Source: Planctomycetaceae bacterium (GTDB lineage Bacteria; Planctomycetota; Phycisphaerae; SM23-33). From it: a DNA stretch of 10,582 nucleotides. Positions 1 to 7,005 of this stretch are shown piece by piece. The stretch covers positions 1-10,582 of the forward strand of contig JAJFVE010000142.1 in assembly GCA_021371965.1 (NCBI GenBank). The letters are read 5' to 3'. Below the pieces are notes generated by a model, which was not told where the DNA came from, made no database searches, and was given only the letters and a program-made list of their open reading frames with translations. Positions within the stretch are counted from its first letter, which is position 1. The number at the start of each line of letters is the position of its first letter. Position numbers and translations under genes: made by a program.

Positions 1-30
1 GCGAACGAGTTCTTTAACGGGTTTGCTCAT
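1..30 (-). CDS. rplJ: 50S ribosomal protein L10, first 10 codons only (partial)
   Basis: Ten codons are visible, reading MSKPVKELVR from an ATG at 28-30; the gene continues past the window edge. The peptide resembles L10 N-termini, and L10 is the expected gene directly after rplA in bacterial rplKAJL clusters, so the call rests mainly on context. L10 anchors the L7/L12 stalk on the large ribosomal subunit. The gap to the rplA stop codon is only 7 bases (31-37). An AGGTGA ribosome binding site overlaps that TAG stop and lies very close to the ATG, which suggests translational coupling with rplA. Confidence 0.72.
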   Translation of the reverse strand, partial: MSKPVKELVR

Positions 31-37
31 GGATCAC

Positions 38-715
38 CTAAACTTCCAGCCGCACCGACGGGCTCATGGTGGCCGTCAGGCAGGCTTTCTTGATGTACGT
101 GCCCTTGGTCGTCGAGGGCTTGTTGCGACGCACGTAGTCGATGAAGAACTCGATGTTCTCCAGGAGCTTCTTGTCATCGAAGCTCATCTTGCCGACGGGC
201 ACGTGCAGATTGCCGCCGTCGTCGTTGCGGAACTCGACCTTGCCGGCGGCATATTCCGTCACCGCCTTGGCGATGTCGTCGACGACCGTTCCGGCCTTGG
301 GAGAGGGCATCTTGCCCTGGGGACCCAGCACGCGGCCGAGCTTGGACACGTCTTTCATCATCCCCTTGGTCGCCACGGCCACATCGAAGTCCATCCAGCC
401 GCCCAGGACTTTCTGGATGAGTTCGGCGGCGCCGGCCTCGATGGCGCCGGCGGCCAGGGCTTTTTCCGCGTCGGCGCCATCGCAGAAGGCGATGACTTTT
501 CGCGAAGCTCCGATGCCGTTGGGCAGCGAGACCGCTCCGCGCATGGCCTGGTCGGCCTGCGTGGGATCGATCCCGAGGTGCATGACCAGTTCGACGGTAG
601 CGTCGAACTTTGTCGGCGGCAGCGCTTTGAGCGCCGTCACCGCCGAAGCCACGGGCAGGGCCGTCTTGGGCACTGCTTCGAGGCTTTTCCTGAACCGCTT
701 GCTGTGAGACCGCAT
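38..715 (-). CDS. rplA: 50S ribosomal protein L1
   Basis: A 225-residue protein, close to the usual 225-235 for L1. L1 forms the mobile L1 stalk of the large ribosomal subunit, helps move deacylated tRNA out of the E site, and in several bacteria represses its own operon by binding the mRNA. Seen directly: the RGAVSLPNGIG stretch at residues 59-69 and the L1 signature GRVLGPQGKMPSPKAGTV at 127-144. The ATG at 713-715 follows an AAAGGGA ribosome binding site, matching the AAGGGA site of nusG. The C-terminal YIKKACLTATMSPSVRL segment is typical of the family. A 164-base gap with heptamer-repeat hairpins separates it from rplK, whereas rplJ follows after only 7 bases. Confidence 0.97.
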   Translation of the reverse strand: MRSHSKRFRKSLEAVPKTALPVASAVTALKALPPTKFDATVELVMHLGIDPTQADQAMRGAVSLPNGIGASRKVIAFCDGADAEKALAAGAIEAGAAELIQKVLGGWMDFDVAVATKGMMKDVSKLGRVLGPQGKMPSPKAGTVVDDIAKAVTEYAAGKVEFRNDDGGNLHVPVGKMSFDDKKLLENIEFFIDYVRRNKPSTTKGTYIKKACLTATMSPSVRLEV

Positions 716-787
716 GTCGATTCCCTTTGTCGCCAGACCCGCGGGCGGGTCTTTCGGCTCCCACTGTTCTTGGCCCGTGGTTTGGCC

Positions 788-881
788 GCTACCACGTTGG
801 TAGCCAGTAGCCGGTAGCCAATAGCCAGTTTCCTGCTGCCAGTGTCTTTCGCTGGCTACGGGCTACCGGCTACTGATTACT
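788..881. repeat. Heptamer-repeat hairpin between rplK and rplA
   Basis: The plus strand carries four tandem 7-mers of the form RTAGCCR at 800-827 and three of the form GGCTACN at 854-874. Together they give an inverted repeat (805-828 with 852-875; 22 of 24 positions pair) around a 23-base loop. A second, perfect 7-bp hairpin (GCTACCA / TGGTAGC, loop CGT) lies just beside it at 788-804. On the coding strand the large hairpin begins right after the rplK stop codon, which overlaps the repeat by two bases. No run of U follows the stem, so it does not look like a rho-independent terminator. A near-copy is found at 1324-1407. Confidence 0.85.
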
Positions 882-1305
882 AATCTTTTACCGTTACGCC
901 CATGCTTCGGGCGGTGCCTTCGATGATCCGGGCGGCGTGGTCGATATCGCGGGCGTTGAGGTCGGCCATCTTGCGCTGGGCAATGGCCTTGACCTGGTCG
1001 CGCGTGACCGAGCCGACCTTTTCTTTATTGGGAACGCCACTGCCGGCGGCGATCTGGGCGGCCTCTTTCAGCAGCGCCGCAGCCGGCGGGCTCTTGACGA
1101 TAAACGTAAAGCTCTTGTCTTTGTAGACCGTGATCTCCACCGGCACGGGCATGCCGTTGAGTTCCTTGGTCTGGGCGTTGAACTGCTGGACGAACTGCCC
1201 GATATTGACGTTATGCTGACCCAGCGCCGGACCGATCGGCGGGGCCGGAGTCGCCGCCCCGCCCGGGGCCTGCAGCTTGATTTTCGCTACGATTACTTTT
1301 GCCAT
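880..1305 (-). CDS. rplK: 50S ribosomal protein L11
   Basis: A 141-residue protein, the standard L11 length. L11 binds the GTPase-associated region of 23S rRNA, takes part in factor-dependent GTP hydrolysis and RelA activation, and forms part of the thiostrepton site. Seen directly: the proline-rich N-terminal helix [11 protein letters not shown] at residues 20-30, an N-terminal domain to about residue 72, and the C-terminal rRNA-binding domain with [20 protein letters not shown] at 118-137. The ATG at 1303-1305 has an AGAGGA site about 9 bases upstream. It sits between nusG (106-base gap) and rplA (164-base gap), both gaps holding copies of the same hairpin repeat. Its TAG stop is the first triplet of the downstream copy. 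Confidence 0.98.
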   Translation of the reverse strand: MAKVIVAKIKLQAPGGAATPAPPIGPALGQHNVNIGQFVQQFNAQTKELNGMPVPVEITVYKDKSFTFIVKSPPAAALLKEAAQIAAGSGVPNKEKVGSVTRDQVKAIAQRKMADLNARDIDHAARIIEGTARSMGVTVKD

Positions 1306-1323
1306 CTCAACACATCCTCTGTT

Positions 1324-1407
1324 AGTAGCCGGTAGCCAGTAGCCTGTAGCCGGTTTTCGCCACGCAGCCGTTTTTCACTGGCTACGGGCCACCGGCTACT
1401 GATTACT
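1324..1407. repeat. Second copy of the heptamer-repeat hairpin, between nusG and rplK
   Basis: Plus-strand 7-mers of the GTAGCC type begin at 1324, and GGCTACG-type 7-mers occupy 1378-1400. Segment 1324-1346 can pair with 1378-1400 with three imperfect positions out of 23. The right half, 1378-1407, matches 852-881 at 29 of 30 positions, and similarity extends several bases further left, so these are two copies of one dispersed element. As with the first copy, it starts a few bases after the stop codon of the upstream gene (nusG). No U-run follows. Confidence 0.85.
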
Positions 1408-1411
1408 GTTC

Positions 1412-1966
1412 TTAAGTCTTTTCCACCTGCCAGTATTCCAACTCGACCGGGGTGGGTCGGCCGAAGATCGTCACGATCACGCGCACCAGGCCCTTGTCGG
1501 CAAGCACTTCGTCGACGGCGCCTTCAAAGTTTTCAAACGCGCCTTCCTTGATCTTGACCGCGTCGCCCTTGGCGAACTCGACGGTGACCGGGGCGCCTTC
1601 CTGGGCCTGCTGCACCTGCATGAGCATCTTGTCGACGTCGGCGCCCTTCATGGGGGTGGGCCTTCCGGCCTCGCCGATGAAATCACCCACGCCGGAGGTT
1701 TCGCGGATAAGGAACCAGGCCTCTTCGCCGATGCGCCCGTCCTCGCCCAGTTCCATCTCGACGAACACATAACCGGGGTACATCTTGCGTTCGACGAACT
1801 TCTTTTCGCCGGCGCGGCCGCGCGGGCTCGGGCGGCGCTCCGTAGGCACGAGGATGCGCCCGATGCGGTCGTCGAGACCTTCGATCTTCACTTTGCGTTC
1901 CAGCGCATCGCGGACGGATTCCTCTTTATTGGACGCCACCCGCAACACGTACCATTGCTTGGCCAT
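1412..1966 (-). CDS. nusG: Transcription termination/antitermination factor NusG
   Basis: A 184-residue protein of normal NusG length. NusG binds the clamp of RNA polymerase, suppresses pausing, and links the polymerase to Rho or to ribosomal S10. Domains seen: an NGN domain at about residues 4-118 with the opening WYVLRV and the hallmark KMYPGYVFVEM at 61-71, then a KOW domain at about 128-184 (FAKGDAVKIKEGAF, later FGRPTPVEL). A short acidic stretch, LGEDGRIGEEAW at 73-84, seems to lengthen the segment before the RETSGVGDFIG strand. The ATG at 1964-1966 has an AAGGGA site six bases upstream. secE ends 28 bases before it, the conserved secE-nusG pairing. Confidence 0.98.
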   Translation of the reverse strand: MAKQWYVLRVASNKEESVRDALERKVKIEGLDDRIGRILVPTERRPSPRGRAGEKKFVERKMYPGYVFVEMELGEDGRIGEEAWFLIRETSGVGDFIGEAGRPTPMKGADVDKMLMQVQQAQEGAPVTVEFAKGDAVKIKEGAFENFEGAVDEVLADKGLVRVIVTIFGRPTPVELEYWQVEKT

Positions 1967-1994
1967 AGAGATTCCCTTGGTTGCCCGGTCCCAT

Positions 1995-2411
1995 CTACAA
2001 CTGAATCAGGCCGATTTTGCGGAACAGGACGACGAACAGCCAGTCCACCCCGAACAGCAGCGCCGCGATGATGAAGGAGGTCACGATGACGACCTTCGTC
2101 GAGCCGATAATCTCTTTTCGCGACGACCAAGCCACCTTCTTCATCTCGCCTTCGGTGGCGATGAGGAAATCGGCCGGTCGCATGCGGTTGACAATGTGGA
2201 ACATCACCAGCGCCAGCACGCCCACCAGCACCGTCGGAATGCCGTACTGGAGATAGATCTTCACCGACGCCCCGGCGATCTTCTCGGGCAGGTAGACCGA
2301 CAGGCTGCCGCTGAGCTGGTAGGCCCCGATAATGCCCAGGCATACCACCGCCACGAACGTCACGATTCTCGTGTACTTACCCTGACCGGGTTTATAGATT
2401 TCAAACGCCAC
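1995..2411 (-). CDS. secE: Preprotein translocase subunit SecE
   Basis: A 138-residue membrane protein. SecE is the clamp subunit of the SecYEG channel that exports unfolded proteins across the inner membrane. Three hydrophobic segments are visible (about residues 15-33, 55-74 and 105-132), as in the three-helix E. coli form rather than the short one-helix form. The conserved cytoplasmic amphipathic segment precedes the last helix (FLIATEGEMKKVAWSSRKE, 82-100, with the key Glu, Lys and Trp). The start codon is GTG at 2409-2411, supported by a GAGGT site about 8 bases upstream; no better ATG is present. It lies between tRNA-Trp (48-base gap) and nusG (28-base gap). Confidence 0.95.
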   Translation of the reverse strand: MAFEIYKPGQGKYTRIVTFVAVVCLGIIGAYQLSGSLSVYLPEKIAGASVKIYLQYGIPTVLVGVLALVMFHIVNRMRPADFLIATEGEMKKVAWSSRKEIIGSTKVVIVTSFIIAALLFGVDWLFVVLFRKIGLIQL

Positions 2412-2459
2412 GCTGATCTACCTCAGTAAGTCAATGCCCTGCACGGCCGGCCTCACCAC

Positions 2460-2532
2460 CACGGCAGCGAGGACTTGAACCCCGAACCTGCGGTTTTGGA
2501 GACCGCTGCTCTACCGATTGAGCTACTGCCGT
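2460..2532 (-). tRNA. trnW: tRNA-Trp (anticodon CCA)
   Basis: Read on the minus strand it folds as a complete cloverleaf of 73 bases. The acceptor stem is ACGGCAG / CTGCCGT with discriminator G, the D arm GCTC...GAGC, the anticodon arm GCGGT-CTCCAAA-ACCGC with anticodon CCA, and the T arm CGGGG-TTCAAGT-CCTCG with one G-U pair. The 3' CCA is not encoded. It lies between rpmG and secE, a common position for tRNA-Trp in bacteria, and is probably cut from the operon transcript. Confidence 0.97.
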
Positions 2533-2535
2533 ATG

Positions 2536-2604
2536 AGGTCATAGGTCGTAGGGGCCAGGGGGTAGGAATAACAAAACCTACGACCTATGACCTACGACCT
2601 ATGC
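2536..2604. repeat. Heptamer-repeat hairpin between rpmG and tRNA-Trp
   Basis: Plus-strand 2577-2604 is four exact-phase 7-mers of the form CCTAYGA. The first 17 bases of that run (2577-2593) are a perfect reverse complement of AGGTCATAGGTCGTAGG at 2536-2552, leaving a 24-base loop. The architecture matches the elements at 788-881 and 1324-1407 (7-base period, two facing arms, just past a stop codon in transcription direction), but the word differs. The stem lies immediately 5' of the tRNA-Trp acceptor stem in the transcript. Confidence 0.85.
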
Positions 2605-2614
2605 CCTGAGTGTC

Positions 2615-2782
2615 TTACTTCCTCTTGATCTTATGTTCGGTGTGCGTCCTGCTTACCGGACAATACCTCTTCAGCACCAACTTGGGCGAGCCGCCTTGCA
2701 CGTTGACTTCCGTACGGTAGTTCAACGCGCCGCAGTCGTTGCACTGAAGCCACACAAATTCTCGGGCCTTGGACTTGGCCAT
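2615..2782 (-). CDS. rpmG: 50S ribosomal protein L33
   Basis: A 55-residue protein starting MAKSKAREFVWLQC and ending HKIKRK, clearly L33, a small protein of the large subunit near the tRNA E site. The ATG at 2780-2782 follows the tuf stop by three bases. Its GGAG ribosome binding site is formed by the last tuf codons, so the two genes are tightly coupled. L33 comes in zinc-ribbon (four Cys) and Cys-free types. Here Cys14 and Cys17 (CNDC) and Cys41 (YCP) are present, but the fourth position is Ser44, an incomplete set. The downstream gap to tRNA-Trp holds the hairpin at 2536-2604. Confidence 0.95.
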   Translation of the reverse strand: MAKSKAREFVWLQCNDCGALNYRTEVNVQGGSPKLVLKRYCPVSRTHTEHKIKRK

Positions 2783-2785
2783 GAG

Positions 2786-3991
<1,206 letters not shown>

Positions 3992-4207
3992 TGCGTTGTG
4001 CTCCTCTGTGCCTGATGAACCTGACTATACTGGAGTCGTGTTCAAAACGTTTCTTGTGCGACCGGCGTTGTCGGCCGCTGCGTTACCTTGTTTTTCTTAC
4101 CGGGCAGGCCCCATATTTGGAACGCCTGATCCTGGTCGGCCCCATCCGGAGGCCTTTTCTTCTTTACGTTACGTTGCCCGATGCGGTTGCTCCGCCATCG
4201 CCGTCAA

Positions 4208-4279
<72 letters not shown>

Positions 4280-4417
4280 GATCATCATCAGCAGCGCCGC
4301 CAACAGCAGCATCCACAATCCCGACAACAACAACGCGGGCGCACGGAAACTCCGTGCCCCGTGGTTACCGCCGAATATAGGTACAGCCGCTACTATTGGT
4401 TGTGGGGTAGACCGGCT

Positions 4418-4470
4418 AGTATACGAATCCCACAAGCCCTGTCAAAAACTTTTTCAAATAAATATTATCT
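4418..4470 (-). promoter_or_regulatory. Strong sigma-70-type promoter of the tRNA-Thr/tuf operon with UP-like element
   Basis: On the minus strand a perfect -35 TTGACA (4440-4445) is followed after 16 bases by -10 TATACT (4418-4423). Immediately upstream of the -35, 22 of 25 bases (4446-4470) are A or T, as in UP elements of rRNA and tRNA promoters. After the -10 comes a GC-rich discriminator, AGCCGG; in known bacteria this is typical of promoters shut down by ppGpp. The start site would be near 4411, giving a leader of about 130 nt before the tRNA. Confidence 0.85.
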
Positions 4471-4605
4471 GTCGCAATTGCCAGCTATCGCCCCGCGGCA
4501 AGACCTGGCTATCCTCCATCACTCCACCACTATCACTCCTTTCATCTCCCCCAGCGTCCTGAGCAGATCATTCAGCGACCTAGGAAAAATTCGCAGGATA
4601 AGTTG

Positions 4606-4634
4606 TTGACAGCCCGCCTGTCAGTGCCGACAAT
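4606..4634 (+). promoter_or_regulatory. Probable cspA promoter with overlapping palindrome
   Basis: A perfect -35 TTGACA (4606-4611) is followed after 17 bases by GACAAT (4629-4634), a 4/6 match to the -10 consensus; ACAATA or CAATAT one or two bases on are alternatives. The -35 is embedded in the inverted repeat TGACAG-N5-CTGTCA (4607-4623), a plausible operator. The predicted transcript begins near 4641, about 205 nt ahead of the cspA start codon. Confidence 0.65.
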
Positions 4635-4640
4635 ATCGCC

Positions 4641-4845
4641 GACAGAAGTTCCGGTCCGGGGCTGGAAGCGTTTCCCGCCGCCGCCGGAGAAACCCGGGTG
4701 GGGTCCGGGTAGCGAGTAGATCGATTCAAGTGTTGGCACGTCATTACAAGAATCACCGGCCTCGGTGGCCGGAACCCCAGCGCCTTGCACCCTATGCATT
4801 GGGAATGCAAGCACGGCGTGTCTAGTTTTCTGAAGGAGCTTTTCG
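4641..4845 (+). promoter_or_regulatory. Long structured cspA 5' leader
   Basis: No coding frame fits this stretch. It can form several stems: ACCCGG / CCGGGT around a 7-base loop, CCGGCC / GGCCGG at 4756-4772, and near the 3' end two mutually exclusive stems. In one, CTTGCA-CCC (4784-4792) pairs with GGG and TGCAAG (4801-4811). In the other, TGCATT (4795-4800) pairs with AATGCA (4804-4809). Long leaders that refold with temperature are known for E. coli cspA; a similar role here is inference. The ribosome binding site AAGGAG (4833-4838) lies 7 bases before the ATG, just after these stems. Confidence 0.5.
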
Positions 4846-5046
4846 ATGGCTAGCGGCACAGTAAAGTGGTTCAACAACACCAAGGGCTATGGATTTATCA
4901 CCACCGAAGAAGGCAAGGATGTCTTCGTTCACTACAACGACATCGTCGGCGACGGCTTCAAGACCTTGGACGAAGGCCAGGGCGTCGAGTTCGAGGTCGA
5001 GGAAGGTTCCAAGGGCCCCAAAGCCGTCAACGTCAAGGCGAGCTAA
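4846..5046 (+). CDS. cspA: Cold-shock protein of the CspA family
   Basis: A 66-residue single cold-shock domain, the normal size. Such proteins bind single-stranded RNA and DNA and act as RNA chaperones or antiterminators in the cytoplasm. Seen directly: the N-terminal [18 protein letters not shown]1 KGYGFI at residues 13-18, RNP2 VFVHY at 26-30, and a C-terminal strand [10 protein letters not shown]. The RNP2-like motif ends in Tyr where the usual VFVH motif is followed by a variable residue, so this is not unusual. The ATG has an ideal AAGGAG site. It is a monocistronic gene with its own promoter, long leader and terminator. Whether it is cold-induced or constitutive cannot be told from sequence. 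Confidence 0.95.
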   Translation: MASGTVKWFNNTKGYGFITTEEGKDVFVHYNDIVGDGFKTLDEGQGVEFEVEEGSKGPKAVNVKAS

Positions 5047-5077
5047 CTCTCGCCCGACCGCGACAACCGAATACCAC

Positions 5078-5116
5078 GCAAGCGCCGCGGCCACCCCGCG
5101 GCGCTTGCTTTTTTTT
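5078..5116 (+). terminator. Rho-independent terminator of cspA
   Basis: A perfect 13-bp stem, GCAAGCGCCGCGG (5078-5090) with its complement (5096-5108), closes a 5-base loop and is followed by eight T (5109-5116). It starts 31 bases after the cspA stop codon. Read in the other direction there is no T-run, so it probably does not end the minus-strand YXWGXW gene that converges on it. Confidence 0.95.
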
Positions 5117-5181
5117 CGCCTCTTCACGAATCGGGATGCCACCCCCCCGCTCGCTGCGCTGGCGTTGATAAGCCCTCCCGC

Positions 5182-6891
5182 TTACTTGGGAGTTTCATCC
5201 CGCCCAAGGCGTTTGGAATCGCTCTTGGGAACGTCCTTGGCGGCTGCTTTGGCCGGCTCTGCAGCGCTGCCTCCGCGCTTCTGCTCCTCCGGCGGTCGTG
5301 GCGGGGCCTGCTCGGCCGGAGCGGGCGCCGCCTTTTCCACCTGCGGCGGGGCCACCTTCACGCGCTGAGGGGCAGTCGCGCGAACGCCGCGCGGACGCAC
5401 ATACTCCGCTCCACGCTGCACGGGAGGCGTGGCTGTCTTGCCACCTGTTGGCGGCGGCGGGGTGGCCGGATTGGGCGCGGCGCCCTTCTTGCCGCCGGCA
5501 GGCGCCGGGGCGGCGGGCTGTGCCGGGCTCTCGCCGGCCGACTCCCACTTGCCGCGTTCCTCGCGGAACTTGCGAACCTCGGTGGCGCCCTTGACGATCT
5601 TCTGACGATCAGTGGTCTGCATCTGCTTGTATTTCAGTGGGCTGGTCTTGGCGGTGGCGAAGGTCGTCAGCGGCCGGGCCAGCTCTATGCTCTTTCGCTG
5701 CGGCTCGGGCAGGCGGGCGGCGCGGGCTTCCATTTCGCGGTAGGTATGCGGCGGGCGCAGATTCCTGTCCTTGCGAAGGCGATCATATTCCTGGCGATGA
5801 TGTTCCTGCCATTGCCGGTCCGTGCGACCGTAATACCAGCGATCGTGGACATAGATCGGGTCGTACCACGTGCGGTCACGGTCGCTGTCGAACTGCGGAT
5901 AGATGCCCTGGCGCGCGTACGCGTCGTCGTAGTAGTCGCCGAAGTAGTAGTGGCCGTAACGCGGAACGGCGAACAAGTTGGCCGACAGCAGACCGATGTC
6001 AATGGCGATGGTCGGCGTGTATGAAAATCCTCCCCGTGCATACATGGCCGGCGGGAAATACACCGGCGCGAACAACACCCCGTGGCGCGGCAGCGGATAG
6101 TCCCAGTGCCCCTCGATGAAGACGTATCCTCGCGGGGTCCAGGTGTAGTGCGAGGGCACCCAGACCCAATCCGCCTGCTGCCGCAACCAATACCCCGGCC
6201 GCCGGACGTATTGATTCTGCTGCCAGTACCAGACACCCGGCACCCACGCGGCGTCGGCTGCCGGCGCCGGGCCCGGCGGTTCCAGGTCGAACGGCGCGGG
6301 CGGGGGTGGAAGATATTCGATCTCCTGGTTCTGGTCGCTGGTGCGAGCCCAGAATCCGCCGACCCACTCCCATCCGGCAGGGACCGGGGCGGCCTGGCCG
6401 CCGCCGACGTGCACGCCGATGCTGCGGCCGATCTGGACGTCAACGCGTCCGCCGCCGACGTGGACGCCAATGCCGCCCACCCCCACGTTCACGCCGCCTC
6501 GGGCCACGTCCTGCGCGTCGGCGACCGGCGTCCAGTACCCCGGCACCCAGTACATGTTGGGCGGGGGCATTCGCCAGCAGGCGCTGACCCAGACGAAATC
6601 GTTGCGGTCGAGATCCCAGCTCCAGTAGCCCGGGATCCAGACATACTGATCGCCTTGCGGTCGCTCCAGCGGCGGGACTTCGTCGACAGTGGCCGGCGGC
6701 TGGCTGGAGACGATCAATCCCGCCTGCGGCTGGAGCGACACCGGTTCGGCGAAGGCCTCATGCACCGGCCCGCGGGTGAGCACTTCGGCCTGCTCGCCCG
6801 CCGGCGGAGGCGGAGGCTGCCCCTGGGCCAGGGCGTAACTTGCGGCGGCAATCAACGCGACGATGAATGCAACGACAGGGTTGGTCTTCAT
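5182..6891 (-). CDS. Secreted YXWGXW-repeat protein with proline-rich tail
   Basis: A 569-residue exported protein from the ATG at 6889-6891, chosen because a signal peptide begins there (MKTNPVVAFIVALIAAASYALA) and an AGGA site lies upstream; an in-frame ATG 18 codons earlier lacks both. Mature part: Pro-rich start, then aromatic repeats of the W-P-G-Y-W kind (WIPGYW at 85-90, WVPGYW at 115-120, RRPGYW at 230-235, with WVPGVW and IEGHW variants). Between them lies a Gly/Val segment (131-165) holding IGVHVGGG twice, at 141-148 and 158-165. A Tyr/Asp-rich region follows (about 310-360), then a charged helical stretch. The last 120 or so residues are rich in Pro, Ala and Lys. YXWGXW-repeat families are common in planctomycetes but have no established function; an envelope role is inference. 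Confidence 0.8.
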   Translation of the reverse strand: MKTNPVVAFIVALIAAASYALAQGQPPPPPAGEQAEVLTRGPVHEAFAEPVSLQPQAGLIVSSQPPATVDEVPPLERPQGDQYVWIPGYWSWDLDRNDFVWVSACWRMPPPNMYWVPGYWTPVADAQDVARGGVNVGVGGIGVHVGGGRVDVQIGRSIGVHVGGGQAAPVPAGWEWVGGFWARTSDQNQEIEYLPPPPAPFDLEPPGPAPAADAAWVPGVWYWQQNQYVRRPGYWLRQQADWVWVPSHYTWTPRGYVFIEGHWDYPLPRHGVLFAPVYFPPAMYARGGFSYTPTIAIDIGLLSANLFAVPRYGHYYFGDYYDDAYARQGIYPQFDSDRDRTWYDPIYVHDRWYYGRTDRQWQEHHRQEYDRLRKDRNLRPPHTYREMEARAARLPEPQRKSIELARPLTTFATAKTSPLKYKQMQTTDRQKIVKGATEVRKFREERGKWESAGESPAQPAAPAPAGGKKGAAPNPATPPPPTGGKTATPPVQRGAEYVRPRGVRATAPQRVKVAPPQVEKAAPAPAEQAPPRPPEEQKRGGSAAEPAKAAAKDVPKSDSKRLGRDETPK

Positions 6892-6960
6892 GGCGATCCT
6901 CGTATCTTCTGTAATAACTATAGCCAGACAAGAGGGCATGACCACATCGCGCTATGCTTT

Positions 6961-6996
6961 GTCCTTGTCGTCCTTGTTGTCCCTGCGGTCCTGTCA
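6961..6996. repeat. Nonamer micro-repeat between the GH2 and YXWGXW genes
   Basis: Four units in exact 9-base phase on the plus strand: GTCCTTGTC, GTCCTTGTT, GTCCCTGCG and a degenerate GTCCTGTCA. It lies in the 114-base gap between the GH2 stop and the YXWGXW start. No open frame or promoter depends on it. It is the same type of word-like tandem element as those at 9424-9487 and 9555-9581. Confidence 0.7.
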
Positions 6997-7005
6997 CTTT
7001 GACCA

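Larger units (their letters stand above)
4280..4845. other. Divergent intergenic region, tRNA-Thr/tuf operon versus cspA
   Basis: This stretch of 566 bases has no convincing gene. From the left it holds the leader of the tRNA-Thr operon (about 130 nt, with a perfect 7-bp hairpin GCACGGA / TCCGTGC at 4341-4357 on the plus strand). Next come the minus-strand promoter with AT-rich upstream element (4418-4470), about 135 bases (4471-4605) in which nothing is recognised, the cspA promoter (4606-4634), and the long cspA leader. Short open frames here have no ribosome binding site and no recognisable sequence. Confidence 0.8.

Noticed and set aside
788..1407. Heptamer-repeat hairpins as rho-independent terminators
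   Set aside because: The stems are long, but no U-run follows in the transcription direction, and termination here would cut off essential downstream ribosomal genes.
6082..7002. A 306-residue plus-strand open frame opposite the YXWGXW gene
   Set aside because: The minus-strand frame has a signal peptide and aromatic repeats; the plus-strand one reads as Arg/Pro/Asp-rich antisense and runs into the nonamer repeat.
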